21,837 bases of DNA from JAWXTP01 sp044433415 (lineage in GTDB: Bacteria; Bacteroidota; Bacteroidia; Bacteroidales; Rikenellaceae), in NCBI GenBank assembly GCA_044433415.1, contig JAWXTP010000041.1, positions 1-21,837 on the forward strand, read 5' to 3'. The position numbers were made by a program, and so were the translations under genes. Under the pieces are notes generated by a model. It was not told where the DNA came from, made no database searches, and saw only the letters and a list, made by a program, of their open reading frames with translations. Positions 1-9,600 of the stretch are shown piece after piece (position 1 is the first letter of the stretch; each line of letters starts with the position of its first letter).

Positions 1-111
1 TGGATTGAAAACAAGCTAAATAATCGTCCTCGTAAAAGACTCGGATACCTCACACCAAATGAAAAATTTAAACAAATTATTAATATGAATTCAGTTGCAT
101 TTGCAGGTTGA
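1..111 (+). CDS. IS30-family transposase, C-terminal end only (5' cut by window edge)
   Basis: The frame is open from base 1 to a TGA at 109-111 and gives the last 36 residues of a transposase. It starts WIENKLNNRPRKRLGYLTPN. The stretch NNRPRKRLGYLTPNE is the characteristic end of the DDE catalytic domain of IS30-family transposases, where a conserved Glu region precedes the RKRLGY block. The family makes the transposase that moves the element by cutting and joining at its inverted repeats. The start and the DDE residues lie outside the window, so intactness cannot be judged. The stop codon falls inside the presumed right end of the element. Confidence 0.85.
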   Translation, partial: WIENKLNNRPRKRLGYLTPNEKFKQIINMNSVAFAG

Positions 112-117
112 ATTCAG
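1..117 (+). mobile_element. Right end of an IS30-family insertion sequence (partial)
   Basis: The transposase tail runs almost to the element end, as usual in IS30 elements. The sequence TGAATTCAGTTG at 86-97 recurs as TGAATTCAGCTG at 109-120, a 12-base near-identical direct repeat with a 23-base period that overlaps the transposase stop. One of these copies probably belongs to the terminal inverted repeat. The exact outer boundary and any target duplication cannot be fixed because the left end is outside the window. The element ends about 20 bp before the promoter of the next gene. Confidence 0.65.
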
Positions 118-139
118 CTGATAAATAAATGCGTAAATA

Positions 140-171
140 TTTGATTGTTAAATTTATTTTTGTTATATTTG
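140..171 (+). promoter_or_regulatory. Bacteroidota consensus promoter for the surface lipoprotein gene
   Basis: A -33 box TTTG at 140-143 is followed after exactly 20 bases by TATATTTG at 164-171, matching the -7 consensus TAnnTTTG. Transcription would start near 178 and give a leader of about 70 nt before the ATG at 249. The promoter lies only about 20 bp from the IS30 end, so the insertion has replaced whatever was upstream of -33. Confidence 0.75.
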
Positions 172-248
172 TAGATATATAGAGAGATAAAGGGCAGAAA
201 GTGGTATATTCAACATTCCAAACACATATAAATTTAATACCCAAGGTT

Positions 249-350
249 ATGAAAAGAAAACTATTTTTATTTGCAAGTGCATTGATGATGGTACTGACAT
301 CATGTACAAAAGAAAACCCTGAAATTACAGGGCAAGAAAATTACAACTAA
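249..350 (+). CDS. Lipoprotein signal-peptide leader, separated from its body by a one-base frameshift
   Basis: The ATG at 249 opens a 33-residue peptide starting MKRKLFLFASALMMVLTSCT and ending at TAA 348-350. It is a complete lipoprotein signal peptide: basic n-region, hydrophobic core, and lipobox-like LTSC with Cys19 as the lipidation site. It then reaches a typical post-lipobox acidic stretch, KENPEITGQE. Taking one A out of the AAAA run at 337-340 joins it directly to the downstream frame as QEITTNISVKVSG, which continues smoothly into the 358-1926 reading frame. I read it as the true N-terminus of that protein. The shift could be a real mutation, a phase-variation state or a sequencing error; the sequence cannot distinguish these. 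Confidence 0.75.
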   Translation: MKRKLFLFASALMMVLTSCTKENPEITGQENYN

Positions 351-357
351 CATTTCA

Positions 358-1926
358 GTGAAAGTTTCGGGCTCTGACACTTGTGCTGCCTATGCTGACC
401 CTGTATTAACGGGGTTACGTCTATTTGTTATAATATCTAAAGACGATAAAGTTGTTGATTACGAAGTTGTTGATAATTGTGATTTTACAACAACTGGTAC
501 TGTGTCTGTATCCTTCCGACTAGGTAAGGATATTACTTATGATGTATCTGCGTGGGCTGACTTTGGAAGCCAATATTATACTGTGGCGTGTGACACCTAT
601 CCTAAAGTAACCTTAGTTAACCAATCAATAGATGGCAGCTCGTTTGAGGTAAGTCCTAGTAATCTTTATGATGCTTATTTTGCTATTGATAAAGCTACAT
701 TCTCATCTGACAATGATAATGTAGATCTTACTTTAAAGCGTCCATTTGGTCTTATTAAAATCAATACATTAGACCTTGATACTCCATCAATATCTAATAT
801 TAAACCTGATGAATATAAGCGCGTTGCTCTTGATATTCCAACTTCATTAGATTTACTTACTTCAAAAGTAGGCGATATAGAAAAAGTAGTTGCTACGGCT
901 GGTACAAATGGCTCAGAGCTTTCTTTCGAGTATATTTTTGCATCAGAAACAGCTACTCTTTATGATTTTACTTATGAGTATTATTCTAACAATTCGTTTG
1001 TGACAAATCGTACATTTTCTAATATTCCTATCACACGCAATTATATTACTAACATCACAGGTAATGTTTTGACGTATGGAGGTAATATTAATGTATCTAC
1101 TAGTCAGGATTGGACTATGTTAGAGTACATAATAAGTGTTGACGACGAGACAACAGAAGATGACCTTAACGCTGAAATAACAAAGGCTTTAAGTTATGGT
1201 ACAGTAACAACAGTATCATTAGTAGGTACAATGAAATCAAGTGAGTTAAATTTTGCTAATTCAGCGATGAGTAATAATAGTGCCTCTACTATTAGTAAAC
1301 TTGATTTAGGTGCTTTACAAACTACTGATGACTCTGGTGTTATTACAAACACTTTCAATGGGGACTTATTAAGTACTTGTTACAGTGTGAAAAATCTTTA
1401 TGCACCAAACATTGTTGGATTTACTAATGGAGCGGGTGATGCACCATTTAGTGGTACAGGTGATATGGTATCAAAAAGCTATGATACAGGGCTTGATTCA
1501 TTAACAATAGGACTTCCTAATGTAGTAAATACACTTGACAGCAAATCCGAAAATTATGGTCCACAGCAAAATAGCTTAACGGGACTTGCTGATATTCTTG
1601 TTTACCTAAGTCTTCCAAAAGCGGAATATCTAGGTGATTATTGTCTAAATTTCTGGGGAAAAATTCAAGAAATAGATTTACCTAATGTAACTTGGATAGG
1701 TAAAGAGGTATTCCAGTATAATTCATCTTTAGTAACACTAAGACTGACATCTCCAAATATAGTTGATCCTAATTTAACAGGAGGGTGGGCACCTACAAAC
1801 TCAACAAATATGACATTATACCTTAATTATCACATGGCTGCGACAACAAATGGATTTAATGTATATGGTTACGATTTCAAAGAAGTTATATATTTAGATG
1901 CAAACGGTGATCCATACGTTTTTTAG
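358..1926 (+). CDS. DUF6562-like surface protein with C-terminal leucine-rich repeats; body of the frameshifted lipoprotein gene
   Basis: This is a 522-residue frame whose first possible start is a GTG at 358. It has no signal peptide of its own, because that is encoded out of frame at 249-350. The N-terminal part (about residues 1-240) resembles DUF6562, a fimbrillin-like β-sandwich of Bacteroidales surface lipoproteins: the typical strand YDVSAWADFG (61-70), an aromatic YYTV segment, and VDLTLKRPFGLIKI (122-135). Residues about 270-515 form irregular BspA/LRR_5 leucine-rich repeats, for example LVYLSLPKAEYLGDYCLNF and IQEIDLPNVTWIGKEVF. Proteins of this kind sit in the outer membrane facing outwards and bind host or matrix ligands; the ligand here is unknown. 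With the leader restored the protein would be about 558 aa. As read, the body would have no export signal and the gene is effectively broken. Confidence 0.75.
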   Translation: MKVSGSDTCAAYADPVLTGLRLFVIISKDDKVVDYEVVDNCDFTTTGTVSVSFRLGKDITYDVSAWADFGSQYYTVACDTYPKVTLVNQSIDGSSFEVSPSNLYDAYFAIDKATFSSDNDNVDLTLKRPFGLIKINTLDLDTPSISNIKPDEYKRVALDIPTSLDLLTSKVGDIEKVVATAGTNGSELSFEYIFASETATLYDFTYEYYSNNSFVTNRTFSNIPITRNYITNITGNVLTYGGNINVSTSQDWTMLEYIISVDDETTEDDLNAEITKALSYGTVTTVSLVGTMKSSELNFANSAMSNNSASTISKLDLGALQTTDDSGVITNTFNGDLLSTCYSVKNLYAPNIVGFTNGAGDAPFSGTGDMVSKSYDTGLDSLTIGLPNVVNTLDSKSENYGPQQNSLTGLADILVYLSLPKAEYLGDYCLNFWGKIQEIDLPNVTWIGKEVFQYNSSLVTLRLTSPNIVDPNLTGGWAPTNSTNMTLYLNYHMAATTNGFNVYGYDFKEVIYLDANGDPYVF

Positions 1927-1973
1927 TATTTAGAAAGATATGTATTGTGTAATATCTGTAGTAATACACAAAT

Positions 1974-2022
1974 GTGAGCCCTGTGTCACCCTCTTTGTTT
2001 ATAGAGGTGGCACAGGGCTCAC
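1974..2022. terminator. Long bidirectional hairpin terminator between convergent genes
   Basis: GTGAGCCCTGTG at 1974-1985 pairs with CACAGGGCTCAC at 2011-2022. The inner stem continues with CACC/GGTG, one G-U pair and a single bulge, to a loop of about 8 bases. A stem of about 20 bp sits between two convergent stop codons, which fits termination in both directions. AT-rich sequence rather than a clean T-run flanks it on each side. Confidence 0.75.
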
Positions 2023-2095
2023 TATATAATATTTAAAGATAAAGATTTAAAATCTGAAAGATTTATCCCCCAGTTTTTAGAACTCCCTTTTAAGG

Positions 2096-3553
2096 TTATT
2101 TTGCTGTTTTTAACTGAGAAAGTAATTTTTTGTTATTGTTTTTCTCATTAAGTTCAACGTATGAAACATATTGACTATACTTTGACATAACATTTGACAC
2201 AAATGCTATAGTCTCTTCACTTTTACAACTACCTCTTTTAACGCTTTCGTCATTAACGTATTCTTTAGTAGATTTTAATGCTAGATATTCTGAAATAACA
2301 GTCCAATCATTGTAATCAAGATTATGTTTCTTTGCAAGTCTACGTGCATCTAGTACATGGCCTATACCACAGTTATAAGCAGCAAGAATAAGACATTTCT
2401 TGTCGTATTCACTAGTTTCAGCACTGAATTTTAGTGACTTCTCTATAGATTTTATTAACTCTACAGCTACAGCAATATTTTCGTCAGGCTCATACATTTT
2501 ATCAGCGTGTGAGTTAAAGTCCTCAGCAGTGCTAGGCATAATTTGCATAATACCCATAGCTCCACGATTAGAAACAGCGTTCGTATTAAAACGGGATTCA
2601 TTGTAAGCTATTGCAGATAAAAATCTCCAGTCTTTACCATTTTTGTTAGCTACCTCTTGGAAAATATGGTCATAAGGAGAAAGTAAATATTTATCTAATT
2701 GTTTCTTATAACCATAGTTATAAGCTAATAAATATAAGTTTTCACTTTTATAAATATTATCCATCTTGGTATATGTAGAAGTTGCCGAAAACTGGAAATA
2801 CCAACTTAAAAATGAAGATTTAAGGTTGTTTTTTCCTTTTCCTATATAGATAGAGGATGTTTTGTCGGTTTCTATACTGTGAATAACAGATAACTTATTA
2901 CCGTATTTTAATAATGCTAGATTTGCTTGTAGAGCATCGCATACTAGTGTTTCCATTTTGCCATTTAGCAGTTTAACAACTAGTTTTTCTGTTTTTTCAT
3001 TTGAGACTTGTGCTGAATTTGTAACTTTGTCAGTCCAGTCATCGTAAACTTTGCTTTTTGTGAATGGCTTTGTCATCACGATTCTACCATTCTGTACATA
3101 GTTTCTAAGTTGAGATAAATTGTCAACTTGTAGGTCTGTTTTCTTTTGAAGTACTACATAATTATGTTCGAAAGTTGAAGCATAAGTGTGTATTTCTTCT
3201 GCATTAATATCACTTCCGCATCCCTGCGAAGTAATAACAAAATCAATTTCTGATTCTTTAACCTTTTGAGCTACTGATTCATTAGACTCGATGTAGACTA
3301 GTTTTACAGGTTTATTATAGAATTCACTGAACTGATTAATTAGTTCGTATTGAAAACCATAAACTTTGTCATTCATAGTAAACACGCCCGCTATATTGTT
3401 GTCTATTGCAACTGTTACGTAATCTCGTTGATAGATTAATGTATCTATAGATTCACGCAATTTTGCGGTGTTATGCATCTCAATTTTAATATATGATGCA
3501 CAGAATAATGTTAAAAGAGCAATCGAAAGAGTTATAAAAAAAAGTTTTTTCAT
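2096..3553 (-). CDS. MltF-like membrane-bound lytic transglycosylase with N-terminal solute-binding domain
   Basis: This 485-residue protein matches the MltF layout. Residues 1-25 form a hydrophobic signal or anchor. A family 3 solute-binding-protein-like domain spans about 45-260, starting YVTVAIDNNIAGVF and containing KVYGFQYELINQF. A lysozyme-like SLT transglycosylase domain spans about 290-440. The catalytic Glu is E319 in AIAYNESRFN, followed by GAMGIMQIMPSTA (331-343) and AAYNCGIGHV (391-400), the standard SLT motifs. The enzyme cleaves the MurNAc-GlcNAc bond in peptidoglycan with 1,6-anhydro product formation; in E. coli MltF the binding domain modulates this activity. The sequence before Cys18 (LTLF) is a poor lipobox, so a membrane anchor is more likely than lipidation. 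It lies 112 bp downstream of the porin gene on the same strand with no recognisable promoter of its own, so co-transcription is plausible. Confidence 0.88.
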   Translation of the reverse strand: MKKLFFITLSIALLTLFCASYIKIEMHNTAKLRESIDTLIYQRDYVTVAIDNNIAGVFTMNDKVYGFQYELINQFSEFYNKPVKLVYIESNESVAQKVKESEIDFVITSQGCGSDINAEEIHTYASTFEHNYVVLQKKTDLQVDNLSQLRNYVQNGRIVMTKPFTKSKVYDDWTDKVTNSAQVSNEKTEKLVVKLLNGKMETLVCDALQANLALLKYGNKLSVIHSIETDKTSSIYIGKGKNNLKSSFLSWYFQFSATSTYTKMDNIYKSENLYLLAYNYGYKKQLDKYLLSPYDHIFQEVANKNGKDWRFLSAIAYNESRFNTNAVSNRGAMGIMQIMPSTAEDFNSHADKMYEPDENIAVAVELIKSIEKSLKFSAETSEYDKKCLILAAYNCGIGHVLDARRLAKKHNLDYNDWTVISEYLALKSTKEYVNDESVKRGSCKSEETIAFVSNVMSKYSQYVSYVELNEKNNNKKLLSQLKTAK

Positions 3554-3665
3554 TTAAAGATAAAAAGGACGGGCGAGTAATATTACCCTGTGACACTAAA
3601 GTTAAAGAGATATTAAAATTTTAAAATTCCAAAATTTTATTCAACTCTTTAAATGCCACATAATA

Positions 3666-5699
3666 CTAATCGTAGAAGTTCCACGATACCCCCATCTTAA
3701 ACATGCTTCTGTTAAGAGGGTAGTGTGCCACCGAAATATAGTTTCTACCTCCGAATAACTCATTGTTAAAGTGTTGCATCTTAACCAAGAAACGTAATCT
3801 TTTCCATTTGCCAGAAATGAAAGCATCACAGTACGGATAGTTGCCAACATCCGTAGTTGTCTGGTTGTAGAATTGCATAAGTGCAGGGTTATAAGCTAAA
3901 CCCTTATATGTAGTGTTGTAGTAACCTTCAACACCAATTTGCATTCTTAAAACATCTTTAACGACGTTAAATTCGTAGTAGTAAGTTATATTCGCAGATA
4001 AAAAAGGCACTGGAACAACTTCTTCATTAGTACTCTTTTGGAGTAACACCCTGTTATTAAAGTGAAATCCACCAACGTGGAAATCCTTTCGTACATACGC
4101 ACTCGTTACGCTTAACACATCGTCATATTGACTAGGTAAAGATTCATTATTGTAATAAACCTTATTTGTTATAATAGCTTCAGAGAAACCAGCTTCAAAG
4201 CCCGCACTTGGAACTTTTAAAGTAGCGTTAAAACGAGTTTCATTCTCCTTACTAAAGGAGTTATTCCACTTATAGTGGTTAGAGAAATAATTTTGAGACC
4301 AATAACTTGGCTCAGAGATAGAGTACACAATATTACCAGATAAAATTACTGGTTTGCCTTTAACATAAGCGGTGATATCAGCATCACCTGTGATTTTTAA
4401 ATCTTGGTTACGGTAGCCTATAGGAGTATAATCTATAGTTCCACGCCAGTTAAAGTATTTAGAGAATTTACCCCCAATATTACCAAATATATAGAAACTA
4501 TTTTCTTTAGTAACATTATTATCAGAAGGGTATATATAGTCTTCAAGTTGAAAATTATAGTAAGACTCATGTCTATATCCTATACCTCCATCTACAGCAC
4601 CTATAATACCTTCTCTATTATAAGGTTGTATTTGTATGAAGGCTCTAGCATTTAACTCTTTTTGTGATATAGAGTCAAGAGTCATTGTAGGGTTTATATA
4701 CCAATTTTCATAGTATCCATCTTGCACCCCACTGCTAATATCACTATACACTTTTTTATATGTTGTATAGTCAAAAGAAGTTCCTAAAAATACCGCTGGA
4801 ACATTCTGTATTGTTTTAAATTCGTCTGTCTTAGCAAAAGGAACAGCATAAGAGCCTGTAAAAAAAACAGTATTTCCCTTAAATTCGTTCTTTGCATCAG
4901 AAAGATTCATAGTAATATTCTGAGGTAGAGATATAAGAGTATCTGTAAGCTCTCTATCATCATACATACCACCATTTTCTTCGAGATTACCCATGTTATA
5001 AATATAACCTGAGTGAATAGTTAACCTTTTACCTGTATGAGCAACAGTAAACGATAAATTCTTATCTGTAGTACGTTGGTCATTATACATACCTTTTGTT
5101 CCATTATTGGTGTAATCTAAAACAAAAGATGTACTAGGACTTATATTCTGGGCATGAATAACGCGTAATTGTTCTTCTGCACGTGAACTTTGTCCCGACA
5201 TAAAAAATGAAAGTTGAGTAAATGGTCGTTTACCATTATAGAACTTTGCATTTTCTGGTGTTTTCAAATAATCAGCATACGCATTTAAAAAAGAAAAATT
5301 CTTAAAATCCGCACGCTTAAAATAATCTATATTAGTTTCTGCACCTCCAAGGTTACCTAGATAAATAGCACCTACAGCCTCATTTTGTAAAAAGACATAG
5401 TCTTTTTGGAAGCCATAAAGCATGGTGTCTATATCTTTTAAGTAGATATTATTGTTATCTTGTGAAAAAGTCCACGAGAAAACATTTCTCTGCTTAATAG
5501 AATCAGCAAAAAGATAAGATAGCATAGGTTTTTTTATGCGTTCTTTCTTATTGCCACCTAGAGTATCCGAAGGCTCAGGTTCTGCTTTTTCGCTAGTGTC
5601 ATATATATCCTCACCGCTGAAATTGCCGTAATTTTGGGCAGTAACAGAGAAAGGTATTGTTAAAAGACTTGCCAAAATAACAACTCTTAAAAATGACAT
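3666..5699 (-). CDS. Putative outer-membrane porin (Porin_10 family)
   Basis: This is a large outer-membrane β-barrel of the Bacteroidota putative porin family (Pfam Porin_10). The frame is open to a GTG at 5729 (687 aa). The ATG at 5699 is preferred because it begins directly with a clean signal peptide, MSFLRVVILASLLTIPFSVTAQ, giving about 677 aa. Family hallmarks after the mature N-terminus are VFSWTFSQDNNNIYLKDIDT, DTMLYGFQKDYVF, IYLGNLGGAETNIDYF and GKRPFTQLSFFMSG. The rest alternates polar and aromatic residues as in β-barrel strands and ends with MFKMGVSWNFYD, a terminal strand with aromatic residues near the C-terminus suited to Bam-dependent insertion. The substrate is not evident. 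The gene has its own consensus promoter upstream, and the MltF-like gene follows. Confidence 0.87.
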   Translation of the reverse strand: MSFLRVVILASLLTIPFSVTAQNYGNFSGEDIYDTSEKAEPEPSDTLGGNKKERIKKPMLSYLFADSIKQRNVFSWTFSQDNNNIYLKDIDTMLYGFQKDYVFLQNEAVGAIYLGNLGGAETNIDYFKRADFKNFSFLNAYADYLKTPENAKFYNGKRPFTQLSFFMSGQSSRAEEQLRVIHAQNISPSTSFVLDYTNNGTKGMYNDQRTTDKNLSFTVAHTGKRLTIHSGYIYNMGNLEENGGMYDDRELTDTLISLPQNITMNLSDAKNEFKGNTVFFTGSYAVPFAKTDEFKTIQNVPAVFLGTSFDYTTYKKVYSDISSGVQDGYYENWYINPTMTLDSISQKELNARAFIQIQPYNREGIIGAVDGGIGYRHESYYNFQLEDYIYPSDNNVTKENSFYIFGNIGGKFSKYFNWRGTIDYTPIGYRNQDLKITGDADITAYVKGKPVILSGNIVYSISEPSYWSQNYFSNHYKWNNSFSKENETRFNATLKVPSAGFEAGFSEAIITNKVYYNNESLPSQYDDVLSVTSAYVRKDFHVGGFHFNNRVLLQKSTNEEVVPVPFLSANITYYYEFNVVKDVLRMQIGVEGYYNTTYKGLAYNPALMQFYNQTTTDVGNYPYCDAFISGKWKRLRFLVKMQHFNNELFGGRNYISVAHYPLNRSMFKMGVSWNFYD

Positions 5700-5834
5700 T
5701 ATATTTTTTATATACTTAAACTTCACCACTAAAATTACATTAATAACAACAAAAGGTTAATTACCAACAAGTTAATTCTCCAATCACACTCTTAAACCTT
5801 CTTAGAAATAACTTAGTATTTCTGTTTAACGGTG

Positions 5835-5866
5835 CAAAGATATGATTTATTTTCTAAATATCCAAA
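5835..5866 (-). promoter_or_regulatory. Bacteroidota consensus promoter for the porin gene
   Basis: On the minus strand a TTTG -33 box (CAAA at 5863-5866 on the plus strand) lies exactly 20 bases before TATCTTTG (CAAAGATA at 5835-5842), a perfect TAnnTTTG -7 box. Transcription would start near 5828 and leave a leader of about 100-130 nt before the porin start. Confidence 0.72.
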
Positions 5867-5906
5867 TATTCAGCAATTTAGCTATTTTTACCCCTGTTTT
5901 TCAGTA

Positions 5907-5927
5907 TAAAAAAGCACCTTTTATGCC
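5907..5927 (-). terminator. Weak intrinsic terminator after pssA
   Basis: Read on the minus strand just past the pssA stop, GGCAT and GTGCT can form a 4-5 bp stem around an AAAAG loop, followed by a run of six T. The stem is short and includes G-U pairs. Its position between the pssA end and the porin promoter fits a terminator. Confidence 0.4.
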
Positions 5928-5932
5928 AAAAT

Positions 5933-6613
5933 CTATTTATTGGAAACAGCAAAATGACGTATCAAAGAGATAATAATATACAGTAAAATTATACTAGGGA
6001 AAGAAGCCATTTTAAAGAAGATAATAAGACCTAAAGAAATTGCTAAAAAACTAAATTTCAGTATGTTATCCTTCAATTTAAAACTTTTGAATTTAAGAGA
6101 GAACATTCTAATTTCACTTACAAGAAGAAGTGAAAATACTATTACTAATCCTATAAGTACTGGTGTGATTTCAATAATCTCATAAATAAAGTAAGGGTCG
6201 CGGTTAAAATATATATAACCTAGCGCTCCAAAGAATATAGCGTTTGCTGGAGTAGGTAATCCTATAAACTCTGACGTTTGTCTTTCGTCTATATTAAATT
6301 TAGCAAGCCTTAGAGCTGAGAATACAGCTATCATAAACGCCATATATTCTGCACCCATGCTATAGGCTATAGCTGCTGGAGCTAATCCAAAACTTATCAT
6401 ATCAGCTAGAGAGTCTAGCTCTTTACCCATAGGGGAATATGCTTTTAGTAAACGAGCCGCAAATCCATCAAAGAAATCAAATACAGCAGCTAGCAATATC
6501 ATCATAAAGCTACCAACTAAAAATCCTGAAAATGCAAACATCACTGCCATACATCCACATACTACGTTCATGCACGTAATAGTATTAGGTATCATTTTTA
6601 CAATTTTTCTCAT
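5933..6613 (-). CDS. pssA: CDP-diacylglycerol--serine O-phosphatidyltransferase
   Basis: This is an integral inner-membrane enzyme that makes phosphatidylserine from CDP-diacylglycerol and L-serine, the first step to phosphatidylethanolamine. The 226-residue protein carries the complete CDP-alcohol phosphotransferase signature D-x2-D-G-x2-A-R-x8-G-x3-D-x3-D at 46-71 (D46, D49, G50, A53, R54, G63, D67, D71), the metal and nucleotide site. The N-terminus MRKIVKMIPNTITCMNVVCG is typical of the type II PssA subclass, and several hydrophobic segments follow to the C-terminus. It is the last gene of the minus-strand operon, 44 bp after the helicase-nuclease gene. Its operon-mate upstream probably makes cysteate, another amino-acid lipid headgroup precursor. 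Confidence 0.92.
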   Translation of the reverse strand: MRKIVKMIPNTITCMNVVCGCMAVMFAFSGFLVGSFMMILLAAVFDFFDGFAARLLKAYSPMGKELDSLADMISFGLAPAAIAYSMGAEYMAFMIAVFSALRLAKFNIDERQTSEFIGLPTPANAIFFGALGYIYFNRDPYFIYEIIEITPVLIGLVIVFSLLLVSEIRMFSLKFKSFKLKDNILKFSFLAISLGLIIFFKMASFPSIILLYIIISLIRHFAVSNK

Positions 6614-6657
6614 AATTCTGTAATTAAATAATTATTATTAAGAGGAACGTATATTCC

Positions 6658-9600
6658 CTATAGAGTTAATGTTTCTGACGTAACCTTATCTACATCGTTA
6701 AGCTGCACATACCAAATATAACCTTCGACCTCTTCATAGCCCATATATTTTAATAAATGAACATAGTTACGCATCTGAGATAAGTTTTTGTCATTCTTAG
6801 TTCTACCAAATTTGTAATCTAATATCTTTGCTTTATTTTCTGATATAATAACTCTATCAGGGCGTAAAGATACAACTTTTTCGTCAAAATTAGGTCTTAA
6901 TATATTTTGTTCGTTTTTTACACTCCAATCCGTGTCAAAAAATTGAAGTATATTTTCGTTTTTAAAAGCCCGTGTCACTAAGCTAGCTATTTCTTCACAT
7001 TCAGCCTTTGTTAGTATGCCGTCAATACGCATAGCTTCTAATTCTGTAACAACATCATTATAGCTTTCTATTCTTTCAAATAGCTTATGCATTAAAATAC
7101 CATAGCTGCGAGGTGTTAGGTGTTTTTCACCTGTTTCATCCTCATAATATCTTTCTGTGGAGTATCGAAGTTGTATTCTGTCATTTTTGTGGTAGTCCAA
7201 AGATTTAAGTTCATCAATGAGTATGGAACTTAAAGTCTTTTCTTGTTCTTTACCATCTAAGAAATTTATTTTCTCACCAAAAACATATTCTGTACGGCTT
7301 TCACCATTTAGTGTAGACCAACTTTTTATATTACCTTCAATTTTAGTGTCAAGATTCCCCCCACTTTTAGAATCATCTCCTAAAATCACATCCTTGTCAT
7401 AACAGGTAAGTACCCCCATTATGCCTTCTGCAACAGTTTTGCTCCCTATTTTAGTAGGTAACATAATGTGTAGCTCTTTTGCGGCTCGTGTCACAGCTAC
7501 ATACAAAACATTAACATTATCTACATAGGACATCACTTTTTCTTTACAATAAGTATATGCAAAGTTAGACTCTCCAAGCATGTTCACATAGGGAACTAAG
7601 GTGTTATCTGCAAAATCGAAGATTCCGCTATTTTGTTCTGCCCATATCTGATCATTAGTCATAGGCTCTAGCTTCCAATTCATGTATGGAATAAGTACAG
7701 CTTCATATTCAAGACCTTTTACTGAATGTATGGTTATAACATTTATAGCGTTTTGCCCGTCTGGAAGTGTTATACTTAACTTACCATTTTCTTTGTCCCA
7801 CCAGTCTAAAAACATAGCAACATCTGTAACATTCTGAGCAGAAAAATTAATAATCTGTTCATATAAAGCCTGAATATAAGCTACATCATTTTGAGTTTTA
7901 GCAGGATTGAAATAATCTATGATTTTTTCAAAGGCTTCTATTACTGAGAGCTCTCTAATCTGAGCAATAACTCTTTGTTCGTCATCAAGGACTTCACAAT
8001 TCAAATCTCTATTTAAATATTTGTTATATTCAGCAACTAACAAAGGGTTGTCAGTAAAATTAATAAGCCCTAATTTAAATATAGTGATTATTAATTTTAC
8101 TGCTTTTGAATTTGTAAGATAAAGAGCTTGGTTAGAGATAGCATCAAAACAGTAATTTTCGTTACCTGCTATATCTTTTTGTGCCAAAAGACTTTCTACA
8201 ACATTTTTAGCATCTTTATTAGTACGTGTAATGATAGCAATATCGCGAGCTTCACATCCTCTATCTTGAATATCTTTTATGCTTGCCACCATGCGAGCAA
8301 GGTTCTCCTGTTCGCTAAAGTCACATTCTGCGATAGAAATATATCCTGTTTTGGCATTGTTTTTTGCAGCAAATTTTTGCTCTGCATTGTTGTATGCCTT
8401 TTTTAGAGTATCCGTAAGTTCGTTACGTTGTTCTAGCGTAATGTTACCAGCTTCTTTTATGTTGTCTATTTCATTGTTAAGCTGACTGTTAAGAGAATCT
8501 GCCACTGCACCAATAAGAGCATTGTTAAATGCTACAACCATGCGACTACTTCGCCAGTTTGTATCTAATGTTGTTTCTTCGATTTTGTTTTTAAGGGTAA
8601 TCCTGTCTTTAAGATTCCCTTGTAGCAGTTTCCAATCACCACCCCTCCATCTATATATGGATTGTTTCACGTCACCAACTATAGTCACACATTTAGCTAT
8701 TTCTTCACATTGAGAAAGAGCATTATCAATAAGAGGTAAGAAATTATCCCATTGTCTGACAGAAGTATCTTGAAATTCGTCTATCATAAACACCTCATAG
8801 CTATTACCGCATTTTTCGTAAATAAAGGGAGCATCATTTTCGTTAGTCAATGCAGTCATAAGTCTCATAGTGGTACTTAAGAGCATGATATTAGAAGTAG
8901 CACAAACGTCGTCTACTTCGTTAGAAATATCTCCTAACAACATAAATTTACGGAAGTTTTTAGCAAATACTTCCACTGATGATAGGAATACCTTATTTTC
9001 GTCCCAGCTACTACATATCTGACTTAGTATAGGTGTAATTTCATTTTTTATAGTTACACCTTTAGGTAAGGACTTTCCTTTACCCCAATTTCCATCTACA
9101 GCAGCAGCCACATAACTATTATATCCTTTTATATCCTTATTGGCAACATTTTGAAGGTATCCAAAAAGTCCACTTTTCTTACGAGGGAAGTCGTCTACTG
9201 TGAATCCGTTATTGCTGATAATTTGAAGAGCATAGTTTGCAAGATTCGCCATCTCGTCTATTAGGATGTTCCTTTGCTCTATGACGTTAGAGTAGAAGAT
9301 GTTTAGACCTTCATTTTTATTGGTATCAAATTCTTCGGAGAATATTTTCTTAGCATATTGAGCTAGAGCTGATTTTATATTATAGCTTTTAGAATTGTCT
9401 ATTAATTCATCTGTAAACCCTTTAAGATTAGCAGCGATATCTGTATCATCGTTTGACTTATCGACAATTTTGTCAATAGCTAAGTCTATAATATAATCTA
9501 TGTTAAAGTCAACTGTATAGTCAGATTCCACGCCAAGTTCTTTTACGAAAGCGCGTAATATTTTTTGAAAAAAGCGGTCTATAGTAAGTACAGAAAATCT

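Noticed and set aside
3614..3640. AT-only inverted repeat AAAATTTT near the porin stop as a terminator
   Set aside because: Such repeats arise by chance in this AT-rich DNA and the stem has no G-C pairs; not strong enough to call.
3641..3850. Short minus-strand frame overlapping the porin 3' end
   Set aside because: It is out of frame within the porin coding sequence and has no domain or export signal.
7217..8713. Several short plus-strand open frames opposite the helicase-nuclease gene
   Set aside because: They overlap a long, motif-complete gene on the other strand and encode no recognisable protein.
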